Of a stretch of DNA of 64,000 nucleotides, positions 43,344-52,358 are shown in pieces. A program made the position numbers and the translations under genes. Below the pieces are notes generated by a model, which was not told where the DNA came from, did no database searches, and saw only the letters and a list, made by a program, of their open reading frames with translations. This DNA is from JANQQN01 sp964519665 (lineage in GTDB: Bacteria; Myxococcota; Kuafuiibacteriia; Kuafuiibacteriales; Kuafuiibacteriaceae). The stretch lies in the NCBI GenBank assembly GCA_964519665.1, contig CAZFIV010000004.1, positions 107,690 through 171,689 on the forward strand, read 5' to 3'. Each line of letters opens with the position of its first letter. The first letter of the stretch is position 1.

Positions 43344-43561
43344 GTTTGATTAGCCGCCTGATTTCGACAGAGTGGCGACCACCTTGAACTCCAAGGCTTC
43401 TTCACAGTGCCCACCCTGTTCAAATCGGCGGGAACTTTGCCTCGATTCGGCGGGATGGCAACCCCATTGTTGGGTTCGGCGGCTGAAGTCCGGATTGACA
43501 CAGCCTTTTTGTAAGGCGAACCACTCGGTGCATCGTGCCTTACGCGCCAGTGAGAAGACAG

Positions 43562-43585
43562 TTACGCACCCGGTTACGCACCCGG
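43562..43585. repeat. Tandem 12-bp repeat, two copies, in the btaA upstream gap
   Basis: TTACGCACCCGG occurs twice head to tail. It lies in the 274-bp gap 43344-43617 between the btaA start and the end of the RNA-binding-protein gene. No function is evident; nothing else in the gap looks like a gene. Confidence 0.5.
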
Positions 43586-43617
43586 GTCGAAAGCAAAATG
43601 ACGATGGTCAGCAATTG

Positions 43618-44592
43618 CTACCACTCATCATCGAAGTCATCGCGATGTCGTTCTTTGGACTTCTTTCGGCGCCCTCGTCGGCCTCCGCGACCTTCGCGCA
43701 TCAGTAGCTCGTCGGGCAGCATTTCAGGAGGCGGCATGAGGTCGCCGCCGCCACCGCCATCGTTATCGCGTCGACGACGCCCGCGGCCCCAATCGTCACC
43801 GCCTCCGTCTCCGCCGCGGGAAGACTCATCCGGCAGAACTTCGCGAACGGGACCATCGTGCTCACGCTGATTCGAGCCGCGATCATCGTTGCGATAACCG
43901 CGGTCATCGCGGCTGCCACCGCTCCGGTCGTCGCGGCTGCCACCGCTCCGGTCGTCGCGGCTGCCACCGCTCCGGTCGTCGCGATAGCCTCCGCCTCGGT
44001 CGTCGCGGTAGCCACCGCCACGGTCGTCGCGGTAGCCACCGCCACGGTCGTCCCGCGCCGCGTATCCGCGATCGCCTCGGTCGCGCGGCCCGCCCCGATA
44101 GCCAGAGTCGTTACCGCCGTAGCCAACGCGGCCTTCACGACTCTCACCACGGTCGCTGCGGGAACCCTCTCGGTCTCGGTCGGGCCCATCGCGGTAGCCG
44201 CCGGAGCGGTAGCCGCCCCCACCACCATCGCGATACCCACCCCGGTCGCCTCGGTCGTAGCCTCCACGGTCGCTCCGGGGGCCGTCGAAGCGCCCGCTGG
44301 AGCGCGGACCCCGCGGTCCGCCCCGACCCCGCGGGGGACCGCGGCGTTCCTGGCTCTCGTTGACCTTGAGCGTACGCCCCCCGACCATTTGCCCGTCTAG
44401 GGCTTCGATCGCCTTTTGGGCGTCTTCATCAGACGCCATCGTGACGAAGCCAAAGCCTCGGGGACGCCCTGTCTCCCGATCTAGAATGATGGCAACTTCG
44501 GCTACTTCACGCCCGTCGGCGCCGAAAATCTCACGAAGCTCATCATCTGTCGTCCGATAATTGAGATTGCCTACGTAGAGCTTCCTACCCAT
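43618..44592 (-). CDS. RRM RNA-binding protein with long RGG-type repetitive tail
   Basis: The first 83 residues are one RNA recognition motif: RNP2 KLYVGNL at the start and RNP1 RGFGFVTM near residue 47, followed by LDGQMVGGRTLKVNESQ. The remaining roughly 240 residues are low complexity, rich in Gly, Arg, Asp and Tyr. They include eight-residue repeats related to GGYRDDRG, then a very basic end. Bacterial RRM proteins are usually 80-150 residues, so this tail is unusual. It resembles RGG tails of eukaryotic RNA-binding proteins and may drive condensation or RNA remodelling. Neighbours give no clue. The 24-bp repeat stretch is described separately. Confidence 0.9.
   Translation of the reverse strand: MGRKLYVGNLNYRTTDDELREIFGADGREVAEVAIILDRETGRPRGFGFVTMASDEDAQKAIEALDGQMVGGRTLKVNESQERRGPPRGRGGPRGPRSSGRFDGPRSDRGGYDRGDRGGYRDGGGGGYRSGGYRDGPDRDREGSRSDRGESREGRVGYGGNDSGYRGGPRDRGDRGYAARDDRGGGYRDDRGGGYRDDRGGGYRDDRSGGSRDDRSGGSRDDRSGGSRDDRGYRNDDRGSNQREHDGPVREVLPDESSRGGDGGGDDWGRGRRRRDNDGGGGGDLMPPPEMLPDELLMREGRGGRRGRRKKSKERHRDDFDDEW
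43911..44054. repeat. Six 24-bp tandem repeats inside the RRM gene
   Basis: Units start at 43911, 43935, 43959, 43983, 44007 and 44031. The first three are identical; the last two differ from each other by one or two bases. Each encodes eight residues of the (G/S)GG(Y/S)RDDR type on the minus strand. Repeat length in a multiple of three keeps the frame, so copy number can vary without breaking the protein. Confidence 0.88.
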
Positions 44593-45294
44593 GGCGACAA
44601 TACGCCTTCCGTCTCTTATCCCGAATCTTCTGCACGCGATTCACGATTCACAACGAATCCGTCGACACTCCGACAATCTCATGTCGCCGAACTCAGGCCT
44701 CGAGCCTTCATTCTACGGATCCGGGCGAGGGAAGGAAGCCCCTGATGCAGGGAAGGGCAAAATCTGGGTCTGCTGTTGCCTTCGCATCAACCGCGAAACG
44801 ACGGCACTGCGGCGGACCTACACCGGATGTATCCACCTGTAGGGCCTCCAGAAGCCCGGAATACAGGTTGTTCTCCGACATCTCGCGACCGCGATCGGAC
44901 GTCCCCGAGAGAGAGTGGTCACCGAAGGTGGCCCGGTATCCGGGTCTACTCCACCCGGACTCGGTCCCACATGCTCTGACCGCCGCCGAACTCTTCTCCC
45001 TGAAGAAGGGGGATTGCCGATACTCGAAACTTGAGCCGCAGGAATGCGAGGGCTGCCCGCGCTTCGAGAGGGTCGCGTTCGTGATTCGGAAAGACCTCGC
45101 GCACCCGAGCTGCCGATACCGAGGACTGCAATCCAAATTGCATTGTCGGATATCGGTCCGAGTCCGGTACGGGCATCAGCTTCGAGCTGAACCGAGCATC
45201 GCTTGCCCATCGCGTGATGTACGCTGCTGCCCGTCCCGGTCAGACCACTATCGACGCCCGCCCGGCTCCTCACCGCGGTGGGAGACGGATCGGG
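44593..45294. other. About 700-bp gap without a confident gene
   Basis: No frame here has a recognisable domain. On the minus strand two frames could be fragments of one decayed gene: 44946-45176 (76 residues) and a 57-residue frame at 44708-44881. They are in different frames, which suggests a frameshifted pseudogene or pure chance. The part next to 44593 must hold the promoter of the RRM gene. Composition is less GC-rich than the neighbours. Confidence 0.4.
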
Positions 45295-46476
45295 CTAAAC
45301 CCTAGCAGAATGAATGCGAAGGGTTCGGCGGGGCGCTGAGTCCAACAGCGTGAACAGGCTCGCTGGATGCAAATGGTGGGCGTCGACGTAGAATCGACCA
45401 TCGGCGACGCCCTCGACGGTCGCGGTGCGGGCATGAACATCGAGCATCCGAAGCTTACGATGCCGGCATGCCGCCCTCAGTCCGTCGTTGAAGACGCGGA
45501 CCCGTTCAATCCGAAGCTCTCGGTCAGGCGCGGTCAGGGTCTGTAGCGCGATCGGGCTCGGCGCCGGCACCCCGTACAAGACCGCCGTCTGCCGCCGCGA
45601 CGCAGCGACCGTAGCGACGAACTCGACGTAGCGATCGGCCCAGGCCGAAATTCGGCTTGGGTTATCCGCTTCGGCGGCGAACCGACAGTCGAGCTCCCCG
45701 AAGCCAAACACCACCGTCTCCCTCTCGGGGATGGCGTTCGCCACCGCTCGTAGACTGGCCGTGACCTCGTTGTCGACATCTGGGCGCAGAAGTCGGGCGC
45801 GTCCGTTGGGAATCAGGCACGATAGCACTCGACGCGCTTCCCCTTCGAATCGGACGACCGTCTCCGATGGACCGAAACAGTGCTCGTCGCTCACGAAGAA
45901 GAGCGCCCGGCGGGGGGGGCCGTCATACAGCCCCTGGGCTCGCAGCCGTCGAAACGCGACGAGCCATTGAAGATAGGCGAATTGTTCGCGCACCCGTTCG
46001 GGCCCGACCTCCGACACCCGAGCCCGCGCTCGACCGAGCGCCCCCGAGACGTCCAGCAGTCGTCCTTCCAGCCACGCGAGCTGCGCCAAGCCAAACTCTA
46101 GCCGGGCGACTTGTGAATCGTCTTCCGCCAGTTCTTGTATTCCGGTCTCCGCCGCCTGGCGCGCTTCCCGGGTATGATGCATCAGCAAGAGGGTACGGTA
46201 GAGGCTCACAAAGCCCATCGAGAGGTTGGGATCTCGTTCCACCGCCGCCAGGTGGTTTCGCATCGCCTCCCGCAATCTACCTTGCTTCAGGTGGCAATGA
46301 CCCAACAGGTCGTACGCGGCCGCCAAGGTCGGCTCCCAGCGCACCGCCTGTTCCGCCGCCGCTGCCGCCTCCGCCACCCGACCGAGTTCCAGCAGACGCC
46401 GGCTCATCTGGACGCATACATCCGGTTCGGCGGCCGCCGAACCATCGGCCGGCGTCGGCCCTCGCTGAATGTCCAT
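45295..46476 (-). CDS. TPR protein with SGNH-hydrolase-like C-terminal domain
   Basis: The 393-residue product starts with TPR-like helical pairs (about 20-155; for example AAAYDLLGHCHLKQGRLREA). From about 185 an alpha/beta domain follows. It has FFVSDEHCFGPSE at its start, FGFGELDCR in the middle and DAHHLHP near the end, at positions like blocks of SGNH/GDSL hydrolases. A conserved Ser in VSDEH and the D/H of DAHHLHP could form the catalytic residues. The substrate is unknown; related TPR-SGNH proteins are often near glycan or glycosyltransferase genes, which are absent here. It stands alone between the gap and the HerA-like gene. Confidence 0.62.
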   Translation of the reverse strand: MDIQRGPTPADGSAAAEPDVCVQMSRRLLELGRVAEAAAAAEQAVRWEPTLAAAYDLLGHCHLKQGRLREAMRNHLAAVERDPNLSMGFVSLYRTLLLMHHTREARQAAETGIQELAEDDSQVARLEFGLAQLAWLEGRLLDVSGALGRARARVSEVGPERVREQFAYLQWLVAFRRLRAQGLYDGPPRRALFFVSDEHCFGPSETVVRFEGEARRVLSCLIPNGRARLLRPDVDNEVTASLRAVANAIPERETVVFGFGELDCRFAAEADNPSRISAWADRYVEFVATVAASRRQTAVLYGVPAPSPIALQTLTAPDRELRIERVRVFNDGLRAACRHRKLRMLDVHARTATVEGVADGRFYVDAHHLHPASLFTLLDSAPRRTLRIHSARV

Positions 46477-46537
46477 CGAACTGAAGTGTCGACGGATTCC
46501 ATAAGAACTTGGGGTTCGGCTCGGGGCGAAACACCGT

Positions 46538-48892
46538 TCAGAGGCGCCGGTGCGAGGGAACCCACAGTACGCCGAACACCGAAAGGTCGATGTCGTTCTT
46601 CTCGAGACGAACCCTCCGCTCTTCGGTCTCGGCGAGAAGGGCCTCCTGGTCGTGTTGAATGGCCTGAATCTTCGATCGAAGGTCGGCCTCGAGCTCTTCC
46701 GCGTCTTCCTCGAGGCGGGCGATTTCGCCTTGGAGCCGGTTCACCCGAGCCGCGGCTTGCGTCGTCTGGCGGCGGCGCGACACGACGGACGTCAGGCTCT
46801 TTTTTCGGCCACCGAAGAACGACAGGATGGTGGCTCCGACATTGACGGCTTCCTCGAGTTGTCGTGAGCGGGAGACCCCCTGCCGCTCGACCAGCTCGGC
46901 GCGCTTGGTGGCCAGTTTGTCGTCCAGGCGCGCGGCTTTCGTCTCGAACCGCTCCTTGTGCTTCTCGATAGCGGCGTCGATGCGGGCTTCGACCTCGGCC
47001 CGGCAGCGCGCATCGAACGCTCGCCGCGTCTCCTCGGCGCGCCCGTAGAGCCCGAGGGCTCCATTGGCGAATCGCCCCCGGGTCTCGGTCCGATAGACCT
47101 CATCGATGACCTCCCGACGCAGTCGCTTGACCTCTCCTGCTTCGTCCATCCAGGTCGGGAGGGGGTGGAACCGGGCCCGGTCTTTGGGCGGGAGCACCAG
47201 GTCGGTGTCGCGGATTTCCACCGCCTGGGGCCGACCGGGGCGAGTGGATTCCAGCGGGAACCACACGCGTACTTCGTGATGGTCCAACACGAAGCCATCC
47301 CGCTTCTCATCGAAGCGCAGCCTCAGAACCGCATAGAGCGCAGGACGATAGACCGTGATGTCATCGCCCCGCGCCGGCCCGACGTCGCGCTCGAACGCGC
47401 CTTCGAGCCGGGCCGAAAAGGCCACTCGGGGATCGAGGAAGTGTTGACTGAGTCCCGGGACGGTCGGCGCCGCCGGCAAAAGATCGCGGTCGGGCTCGTC
47501 GTCCTCTGCGACCCACGCCCCAGTGCCTCTCGCCCGAGACGGGTCTGAAGGTTCTTCGGGGCCGTCCTCGACCGCTTGTACGCCCAACCACGCGTTGAGC
47601 TTGCCGACTTCGACCGAGGTCAGCGGCCCGCGCAGGTAACACATGGCGTGGCGGGTCGAGAACGTGGTCGGTTCCCCACGACCGATCTCGTGGAGCAAAA
47701 ATTCCCTCTTGCCGAGATCGGCGACCGTCCCGTCGAGGTCTCGTCCGTCGATGCCTTTGAGCAGACGCTCGCGGTCCTGAACGGTCGAGAGGCGCCCGAT
47801 GCACCACAAGCCGGCGTTGGAAAGGGCTTTGTAGTCGAGGTCGACGGGGTTTTGAGTCGAAAGAATCACCCCGAGGCCGACGCTCCGGGCCTGCTTCATC
47901 AAGGTGAGGAGCGGATCTTTGCACGGCGGATTACGGGGATACGGAGGCAAGTATCCGGCGACCTCGTCGAAGAACAGGACGGCCCGCAAGTCTTCGGTGC
48001 CCGGTTGGCGACGGCTCCACGCGAGGAGCTTCGACAGCAACAAGGACACGAAAAACTGACGCTGTCGGTCATCGAGGTGGGCGATGTTGAAGACGCTCAC
48101 CGGCGTGCGGTCGCCGTCCGCAAGGAAGCGGTCGATGTCGACCGACGCCCCCCGACGCCAGGCTCGAAAGTTAGGGCTGGCGAAGATCGCGTTGAAGGCC
48201 ATCGCCAGCTCCATGCGGTCGTCGGGAGCAAAAAAACGGTCGACCGGAAAGACGCCAACCTTGTCGAAGGGCGGATCGACGAGCTGGAGAATGAGACCCG
48301 ACAGGTCGAGCGAGGCTCCCGCCTGCCAAGCCCGTTCGATGATGAACGACAGGGTCACGTGGGCAGGATCTTTGACCGGGTCGGCCTTGCGACCCGCCAG
48401 CCCCAGCAGCCCCGACACGGCCGCCGAGACGACCGCCGTTCGCGCCTCGTCGTCGGCGACCACCTCGGCGGGGGGCGCCGACAGCAGCCCAAACAGGTCG
48501 ATCGGGACGCCCGCGCTGCTTCCGGGAGTGTAGACGGTCATCGCCAGGCGCTCCCGAACCGTCGTCACACGGTCGGCCGTCATGCCGGCGGTTAGCAGGC
48601 CACCCTGCCACTTTCGCGCCACCTTGCCCGGATCCTGCTGACCGCACCACGGCGCGAAATCTTCAGGTCGGAATTGGGGAAACAGGAGGCCGAGGTTGCC
48701 GAGGTCGCCTTTCGGGTCGACGGCGATGATCGGAACACCCGCAGCCACCAGCTCCTCCAGCAGCACCAGGCCGAGGCCCGTCTTGCCGCTGCCGGTCATG
48801 CCCACGATCACCGCGTGGGTACGAAGCCGGTCGGCCCTGACAGTCAGCGATTCTCGGCTGGCGTTGCGACCGAGTTCCAAACGCGCAGTCAT
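46538..48892 (-). CDS. HerA/DUF87-like ATPase with C-terminal coiled coil
   Basis: This 784-residue ATPase has a P-loop GMTGSGKT at 31-38, directly after a short DNA-like cap, as in HerA/VirB4-type proteins. Walker B is in AVLFFDEVAGYLPPYP near residue 315, and GVILSTQNPVDLDYKALSNA follows, a HerA-family motif. The last roughly 250 residues are strongly coiled coil (long runs of Arg, Glu, Lys) with a mid part that has no clear family. HerA relatives act in DNA end processing or in defence systems, usually with a NurA-type nuclease or a toxic partner. No such partner is adjacent, so the role is open. Confidence 0.75.
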   Translation of the reverse strand: MTARLELGRNASRESLTVRADRLRTHAVIVGMTGSGKTGLGLVLLEELVAAGVPIIAVDPKGDLGNLGLLFPQFRPEDFAPWCGQQDPGKVARKWQGGLLTAGMTADRVTTVRERLAMTVYTPGSSAGVPIDLFGLLSAPPAEVVADDEARTAVVSAAVSGLLGLAGRKADPVKDPAHVTLSFIIERAWQAGASLDLSGLILQLVDPPFDKVGVFPVDRFFAPDDRMELAMAFNAIFASPNFRAWRRGASVDIDRFLADGDRTPVSVFNIAHLDDRQRQFFVSLLLSKLLAWSRRQPGTEDLRAVLFFDEVAGYLPPYPRNPPCKDPLLTLMKQARSVGLGVILSTQNPVDLDYKALSNAGLWCIGRLSTVQDRERLLKGIDGRDLDGTVADLGKREFLLHEIGRGEPTTFSTRHAMCYLRGPLTSVEVGKLNAWLGVQAVEDGPEEPSDPSRARGTGAWVAEDDEPDRDLLPAAPTVPGLSQHFLDPRVAFSARLEGAFERDVGPARGDDITVYRPALYAVLRLRFDEKRDGFVLDHHEVRVWFPLESTRPGRPQAVEIRDTDLVLPPKDRARFHPLPTWMDEAGEVKRLRREVIDEVYRTETRGRFANGALGLYGRAEETRRAFDARCRAEVEARIDAAIEKHKERFETKAARLDDKLATKRAELVERQGVSRSRQLEEAVNVGATILSFFGGRKKSLTSVVSRRRQTTQAAARVNRLQGEIARLEEDAEELEADLRSKIQAIQHDQEALLAETEERRVRLEKNDIDLSVFGVLWVPSHRRL

Positions 48893-48938
48893 GATCCCGG
48901 TAACACCACGCGCACCGACTCAAGACAACCGGGGGCCG

Positions 48939-50333
48939 TCAGCCGAATGGATTACCAGGACCCCCGAACGGATTGCCCGGGCCCATGCCCCCTCCGCCCA
49001 TTCCGCGCATGAGGCCTTTCAGCCCGCCCGGTCCCATCTTGCTGAGCTTCTTCATCATCTTTCGGGCTTCCTTGAAGCGCTTCAGGAACGCGTTGACGTC
49101 GGCCACCGAAGTGCCGGACCCACCCGCGACGCGCTTTCGACGCGACCCGTTAAGAACATCGGGATTGAGGCGCTCTTGGGGCGTCATCGAGTTGATCATG
49201 GCCTCGATGCGCTTCAGCTCCTTGTCGGGGTCGGGGGAGTTGGCGCCCATCTTCTTCATGGCCTGACTCACCCCGGGAATCATGCCGAACAGCGACTTCA
49301 TATCGCCCATTTGGCGGATCATCTGCATCTGCTCTTTGAAGTCGACGAGCGTGAACTCGGCCTTCTTGAGCTTCTTCGCCATCTTCTTGGCCTTCTTCTC
49401 GTCGAAGGCCTTTTGGGTCTTCTCGATGAGCCCCATGACGTCGCCCATGCCCAGGATTCGCTGCGCGACCCGATCGGGATGAAAGACCTCGAGGGCATCC
49501 ATCTTTTCGCCCATCCCGGCAAAGTAGATGGGCGCGCCCGTCACTTTGCGCACCGATAGGGCTGCCCCCCCGCGGGCATCGCCGTCGAGCTTGGTCATCA
49601 CGACGCCGTCGATGCCGACCTGCGCCTTGAACTCGGTCGCGACGTTCACGGCATCCTGACCCGTCATGGCATCGACGACGAGTAGGCTATAGTGGGGAGC
49701 GAGCGCCTCTTTGGCTCCGCGTAGCTCCTCCATCATCTCGAGGTCGATCGCTAACCGTCCCGCGGTATCGACGATCATGACGTCTTGACCCTGCCGGTCG
49801 GCTTGTTCGCGGGCCGCCTTCGCGATCTCGACCACCGGCGTGCCAGGGACCGTGTCGAAGACGTCGACCCCGGCCTGCCCCGCCAGCCGCTTGAGCTGAT
49901 CGATAGCAGCCGGTCGATAGATGTCCGCGGGCACCAGGAGCGGCTTCTTCCCCAGCGCCTTCAGCTTGAGCGCGAGCTTGCCGCAGGTCGTCGTCTTTCC
50001 GGAGCCCTGAAGGCCCATCATGAGAATGATGACCGGTGGCTTCTGCTTGAGGTCGAGCTCGACGGCGCGCTCGCCCATCACCTTCGTGAGTTCTTCGCTC
50101 ACGATCCGGATGAAGTCTTGCCCCGGCGACAAGGACGCCTGCACCTCTTTGCCGAGGGCCCGAGTCTTCACTTCCTTGACAAACTCTTTGACGACGGAAA
50201 AATGAACGTCGGCTTCGAGCAGGCTTAGCCGCACGTCGCGCACTGCGTCCTTGAGGTTGGCCTCGGTCATCGTGCCGTGGCCTCGGACCTTCTTTATGAC
50301 CTCGCTGAAGCGATCTTCGAGGTTATCGAACAT
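48939..50333 (-). CDS. ffh: Signal recognition particle protein Ffh
   Basis: Ffh binds signal sequences and targets ribosomes to the membrane. The 464-residue product has an N domain, G domain (P-loop GLQGSGKTT at 107-115, DTAGR, TKLDGDARGG) and a Met-rich M domain with GMGDVMGLIEK and MIPG. The end is unusually Gly/Met/Pro rich (GGGGMGPGNPFGGP). Length is typical. It stands after the HerA-like gene on the same strand and is probably separately transcribed. The SRP RNA gene is not seen nearby. Confidence 0.97.
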   Translation of the reverse strand: MFDNLEDRFSEVIKKVRGHGTMTEANLKDAVRDVRLSLLEADVHFSVVKEFVKEVKTRALGKEVQASLSPGQDFIRIVSEELTKVMGERAVELDLKQKPPVIILMMGLQGSGKTTTCGKLALKLKALGKKPLLVPADIYRPAAIDQLKRLAGQAGVDVFDTVPGTPVVEIAKAAREQADRQGQDVMIVDTAGRLAIDLEMMEELRGAKEALAPHYSLLVVDAMTGQDAVNVATEFKAQVGIDGVVMTKLDGDARGGAALSVRKVTGAPIYFAGMGEKMDALEVFHPDRVAQRILGMGDVMGLIEKTQKAFDEKKAKKMAKKLKKAEFTLVDFKEQMQMIRQMGDMKSLFGMIPGVSQAMKKMGANSPDPDKELKRIEAMINSMTPQERLNPDVLNGSRRKRVAGGSGTSVADVNAFLKRFKEARKMMKKLSKMGPGGLKGLMRGMGGGGMGPGNPFGGPGNPFG

Positions 50334-50418
50334 GGTTGCCTTTCAACTTCATAGACCCGTTCTTCGCCTTCGCAATTCGAGCGCTTGAAAAAGTTGCACG
50401 CGGGCCTCGGCGCGGTCG

Positions 50419-51561
50419 TCAGCCTAGGAGTCCTCGACTGATGACGATCTTCTGAATCTCGGTCGTCCCTTCGTAAATGCGGAGAGCCCGAATCTCACGG
50501 TATAACCGCTCGACCGTCGTCCCCTGCTTGACCCCATCGCCACCGAAAATCTGGACGCCGCGGTCGATGATGCGCTGACCCGCTTCGGTCGCGAACATCT
50601 TGGCCGTCGACGAGTAGATACCCGCCGCCGGGTCGTTCGCTACGAACGCGTGCGCCGCCCGATAGACGAGCAGCCGACTCGCGTGCAGCTCGGTCCACAT
50701 GTCGGCCAGATGGGCTGCGATCTGCTGATATCGGCCGATCGGCTGGCCGAACTGCTCGCGGGTCTTCGCCCGTTCGGTCGCCTCTCGAAGCGCTCGGCGG
50801 GCCATCCCTACGGCGGCCGCGGCCACCGTGGTGCGGAAGTGGTCGAGGGTGCGCATGGCGATCTTGAATCCGCCGTTCTCCTCACCCACCAGGTTGTCGA
50901 GCGGGACCCGAGCGTCTTCGAAGGTGAGCTTGCCGCACGGGTGGGGAGCCACGAGCGCGTAACGCTCGACGGAGGTCACCGCTTCTTTGGGTACGATGAT
51001 CGCGGATAGGCCCCGAGATCCCGCTTCGACCGGGCCGGTCCGCGCGATGACCACGTAGAAGTCGGCGATGCCCGCGTTGGTGATGTAGTGCTTGGTGCCA
51101 TTGATGACCCACTGGTCGCCATCGCGAACCGCGGTAGTGGCGATGCTCGCCACGTCGCTGCCCGCTTGAGGCTCGGTGATTCCGATCGCCGCCACCGCTT
51201 CCCCGCGGCGAACGGGCTCTCGCCAACGGTCTTTTTGCGCGGCTGATCCGGCGAGGGCGATAGGCCCGTAGCCCAACCCCTGGAGGGCGAGCATCGAATC
51301 GGCGAGGCCCGACGACGCGGCCACGGTTTCGCGAAGGACGCACAGGGCGGGGACGTCGAGGTCTACGCCCGCGTCCAGAAGGCCCGCGTGCCCCAAGGCC
51401 CGGGTCATCGCCAGCGCCGCCGCGTCGGACTCCTCGTGGGCTCGCGGCTCGATCGCTTCGGCGACGACCACCCGGGCCCGGGCTTCGAGATCACGAAGCG
51501 ATGGGTCGAGTGGAAGCCCGACGGCATCGATGATCGGCCGCTCCTGATCCAGACTCATCAT
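50419..51561 (-). CDS. Acyl-CoA dehydrogenase
   Basis: This 380-residue FAD enzyme has the ACAD motifs: GITEPQAGSDVASIATTAVR for FAD/substrate binding, and IYEGTTEIQ near the end. The glutamate of IYEGT is in the usual catalytic position. It is the last gene of the run SDR-RidA-crotonase-ACAD, overlapping the crotonase gene by 4 bp. It oxidises an acyl-CoA alpha-beta; the substrate is not evident from sequence. Context with RidA suggests an amino- or ring-derived acyl-CoA. Confidence 0.88.
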   Translation of the reverse strand: MMSLDQERPIIDAVGLPLDPSLRDLEARARVVVAEAIEPRAHEESDAAALAMTRALGHAGLLDAGVDLDVPALCVLRETVAASSGLADSMLALQGLGYGPIALAGSAAQKDRWREPVRRGEAVAAIGITEPQAGSDVASIATTAVRDGDQWVINGTKHYITNAGIADFYVVIARTGPVEAGSRGLSAIIVPKEAVTSVERYALVAPHPCGKLTFEDARVPLDNLVGEENGGFKIAMRTLDHFRTTVAAAAVGMARRALREATERAKTREQFGQPIGRYQQIAAHLADMWTELHASRLLVYRAAHAFVANDPAAGIYSSTAKMFATEAGQRIIDRGVQIFGGDGVKQGTTVERLYREIRALRIYEGTTEIQKIVISRGLLG

Positions 51562-52358
51562 GTCCCCTTGAATACGGGCTTTCGCTTCTCGACGAACGCC
51601 GCGTAGAACTCTTTGAAGTCGTCGGCGAGCATGCAGATCGTTTGCGCGCGCGCTTCCGCGTCGAGCGCCGAGCTCAAGTCCATGCTCAGCCCGTTGTTGA
51701 TCAGCTCTTTGGTCATGCCGAGGCTGAATGAGGGCCCCTCGGCGAGCCGCCTCGCCATCGCTCGGGCGTCGCTCATGAGGGCACCCGGTTCAACGACCCG
51801 GTTGAACAACCCGAGCCGCACGGCCTCTTCCGCGGGCACCGAGTCGCCGAGCATCAATAGCTCGGTGGCCTTGGCCACCCCGATGACTCGGGGAAGAAGG
51901 TAGGCCGCCCCCATGTCGGCCCCCGTCAGGCCCACTTTAGTGAACAAAAACGCGATCTTGCTGGTGGAAGCAGCGATCCGTAGGTCGGCGGCGAGCGCGA
52001 TGACCGCCCCGGCCCCCGCGGCCGTTCCGTTGATGGCGGCGATCACCGGTTTTCGGAGCCGGCGCATATTCCGGATGACGTCACCTGTCATGCGGGCGAA
52101 CGCGGTCATCTGAGGGGGACCGTAGGTGACCAGCGTGCCGATGATGTCGTGCACATCGCCACCCGAGCAAAACCCTCGCCCGCGCCCGGTGATGATGACG
52201 ACCTTGGCGTCATCCACGTCCGCCAGCTCCGCGAACAGGTCGACCAGCCGCCGATAGATGTCGAACGTCAGGCTCCCGAGGGACTCTTCTCGGGTCAGGG
52301 TGATGGTGGCGATCCCGTCTTCGATTTCCAGCGTCATTCCGTCGGCCATCGGTTTCAT
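51558..52358 (-). CDS. Enoyl-CoA hydratase/isomerase (crotonase) family protein
   Basis: This 266-residue crotonase-fold protein has GRGFCSGGDVHDIIG (oxyanion loop), AAGAGAVIALAADL and LLPRVIGVAKATEL. The two glutamates of true enoyl-CoA hydratase are not visible at their usual positions; the second region reads LFTKVGLTGADMG. An aspartate may replace them, so the reaction may be other than simple hydration. It overlaps the ACAD gene and the RidA gene by 4 bp each. Confidence 0.85.
   Translation of the reverse strand: MKPMADGMTLEIEDGIATITLTREESLGSLTFDIYRRLVDLFAELADVDDAKVVIITGRGRGFCSGGDVHDIIGTLVTYGPPQMTAFARMTGDVIRNMRRLRKPVIAAINGTAAGAGAVIALAADLRIAASTSKIAFLFTKVGLTGADMGAAYLLPRVIGVAKATELLMLGDSVPAEEAVRLGLFNRVVEPGALMSDARAMARRLAEGPSFSLGMTKELINNGLSMDLSSALDAEARAQTICMLADDFKEFYAAFVEKRKPVFKGT

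Noticed and set aside
43367..43385. CTGTCGAAATC-like half of a phosphate box upstream of btaA
   Set aside because: Only one half-site is recognisable, so PhoB control cannot be claimed from sequence.
43372..43707. Plus-strand frame of 111 residues in the btaA upstream gap
   Set aside because: No ribosome-binding site, no recognisable domain, and it runs into the RRM gene on the other strand.
43911..44054. Regular short repeats that might be taken for a CRISPR array
   Set aside because: They are contiguous 24-bp units without spacers and keep the reading frame of an RGG-type tail.
43858..44400. Long plus-strand Ala/Val-rich frame of about 180 residues
   Set aside because: It is the antisense reading of the repetitive RRM gene tail; composition is an artefact of the GGYRDDR repeats.
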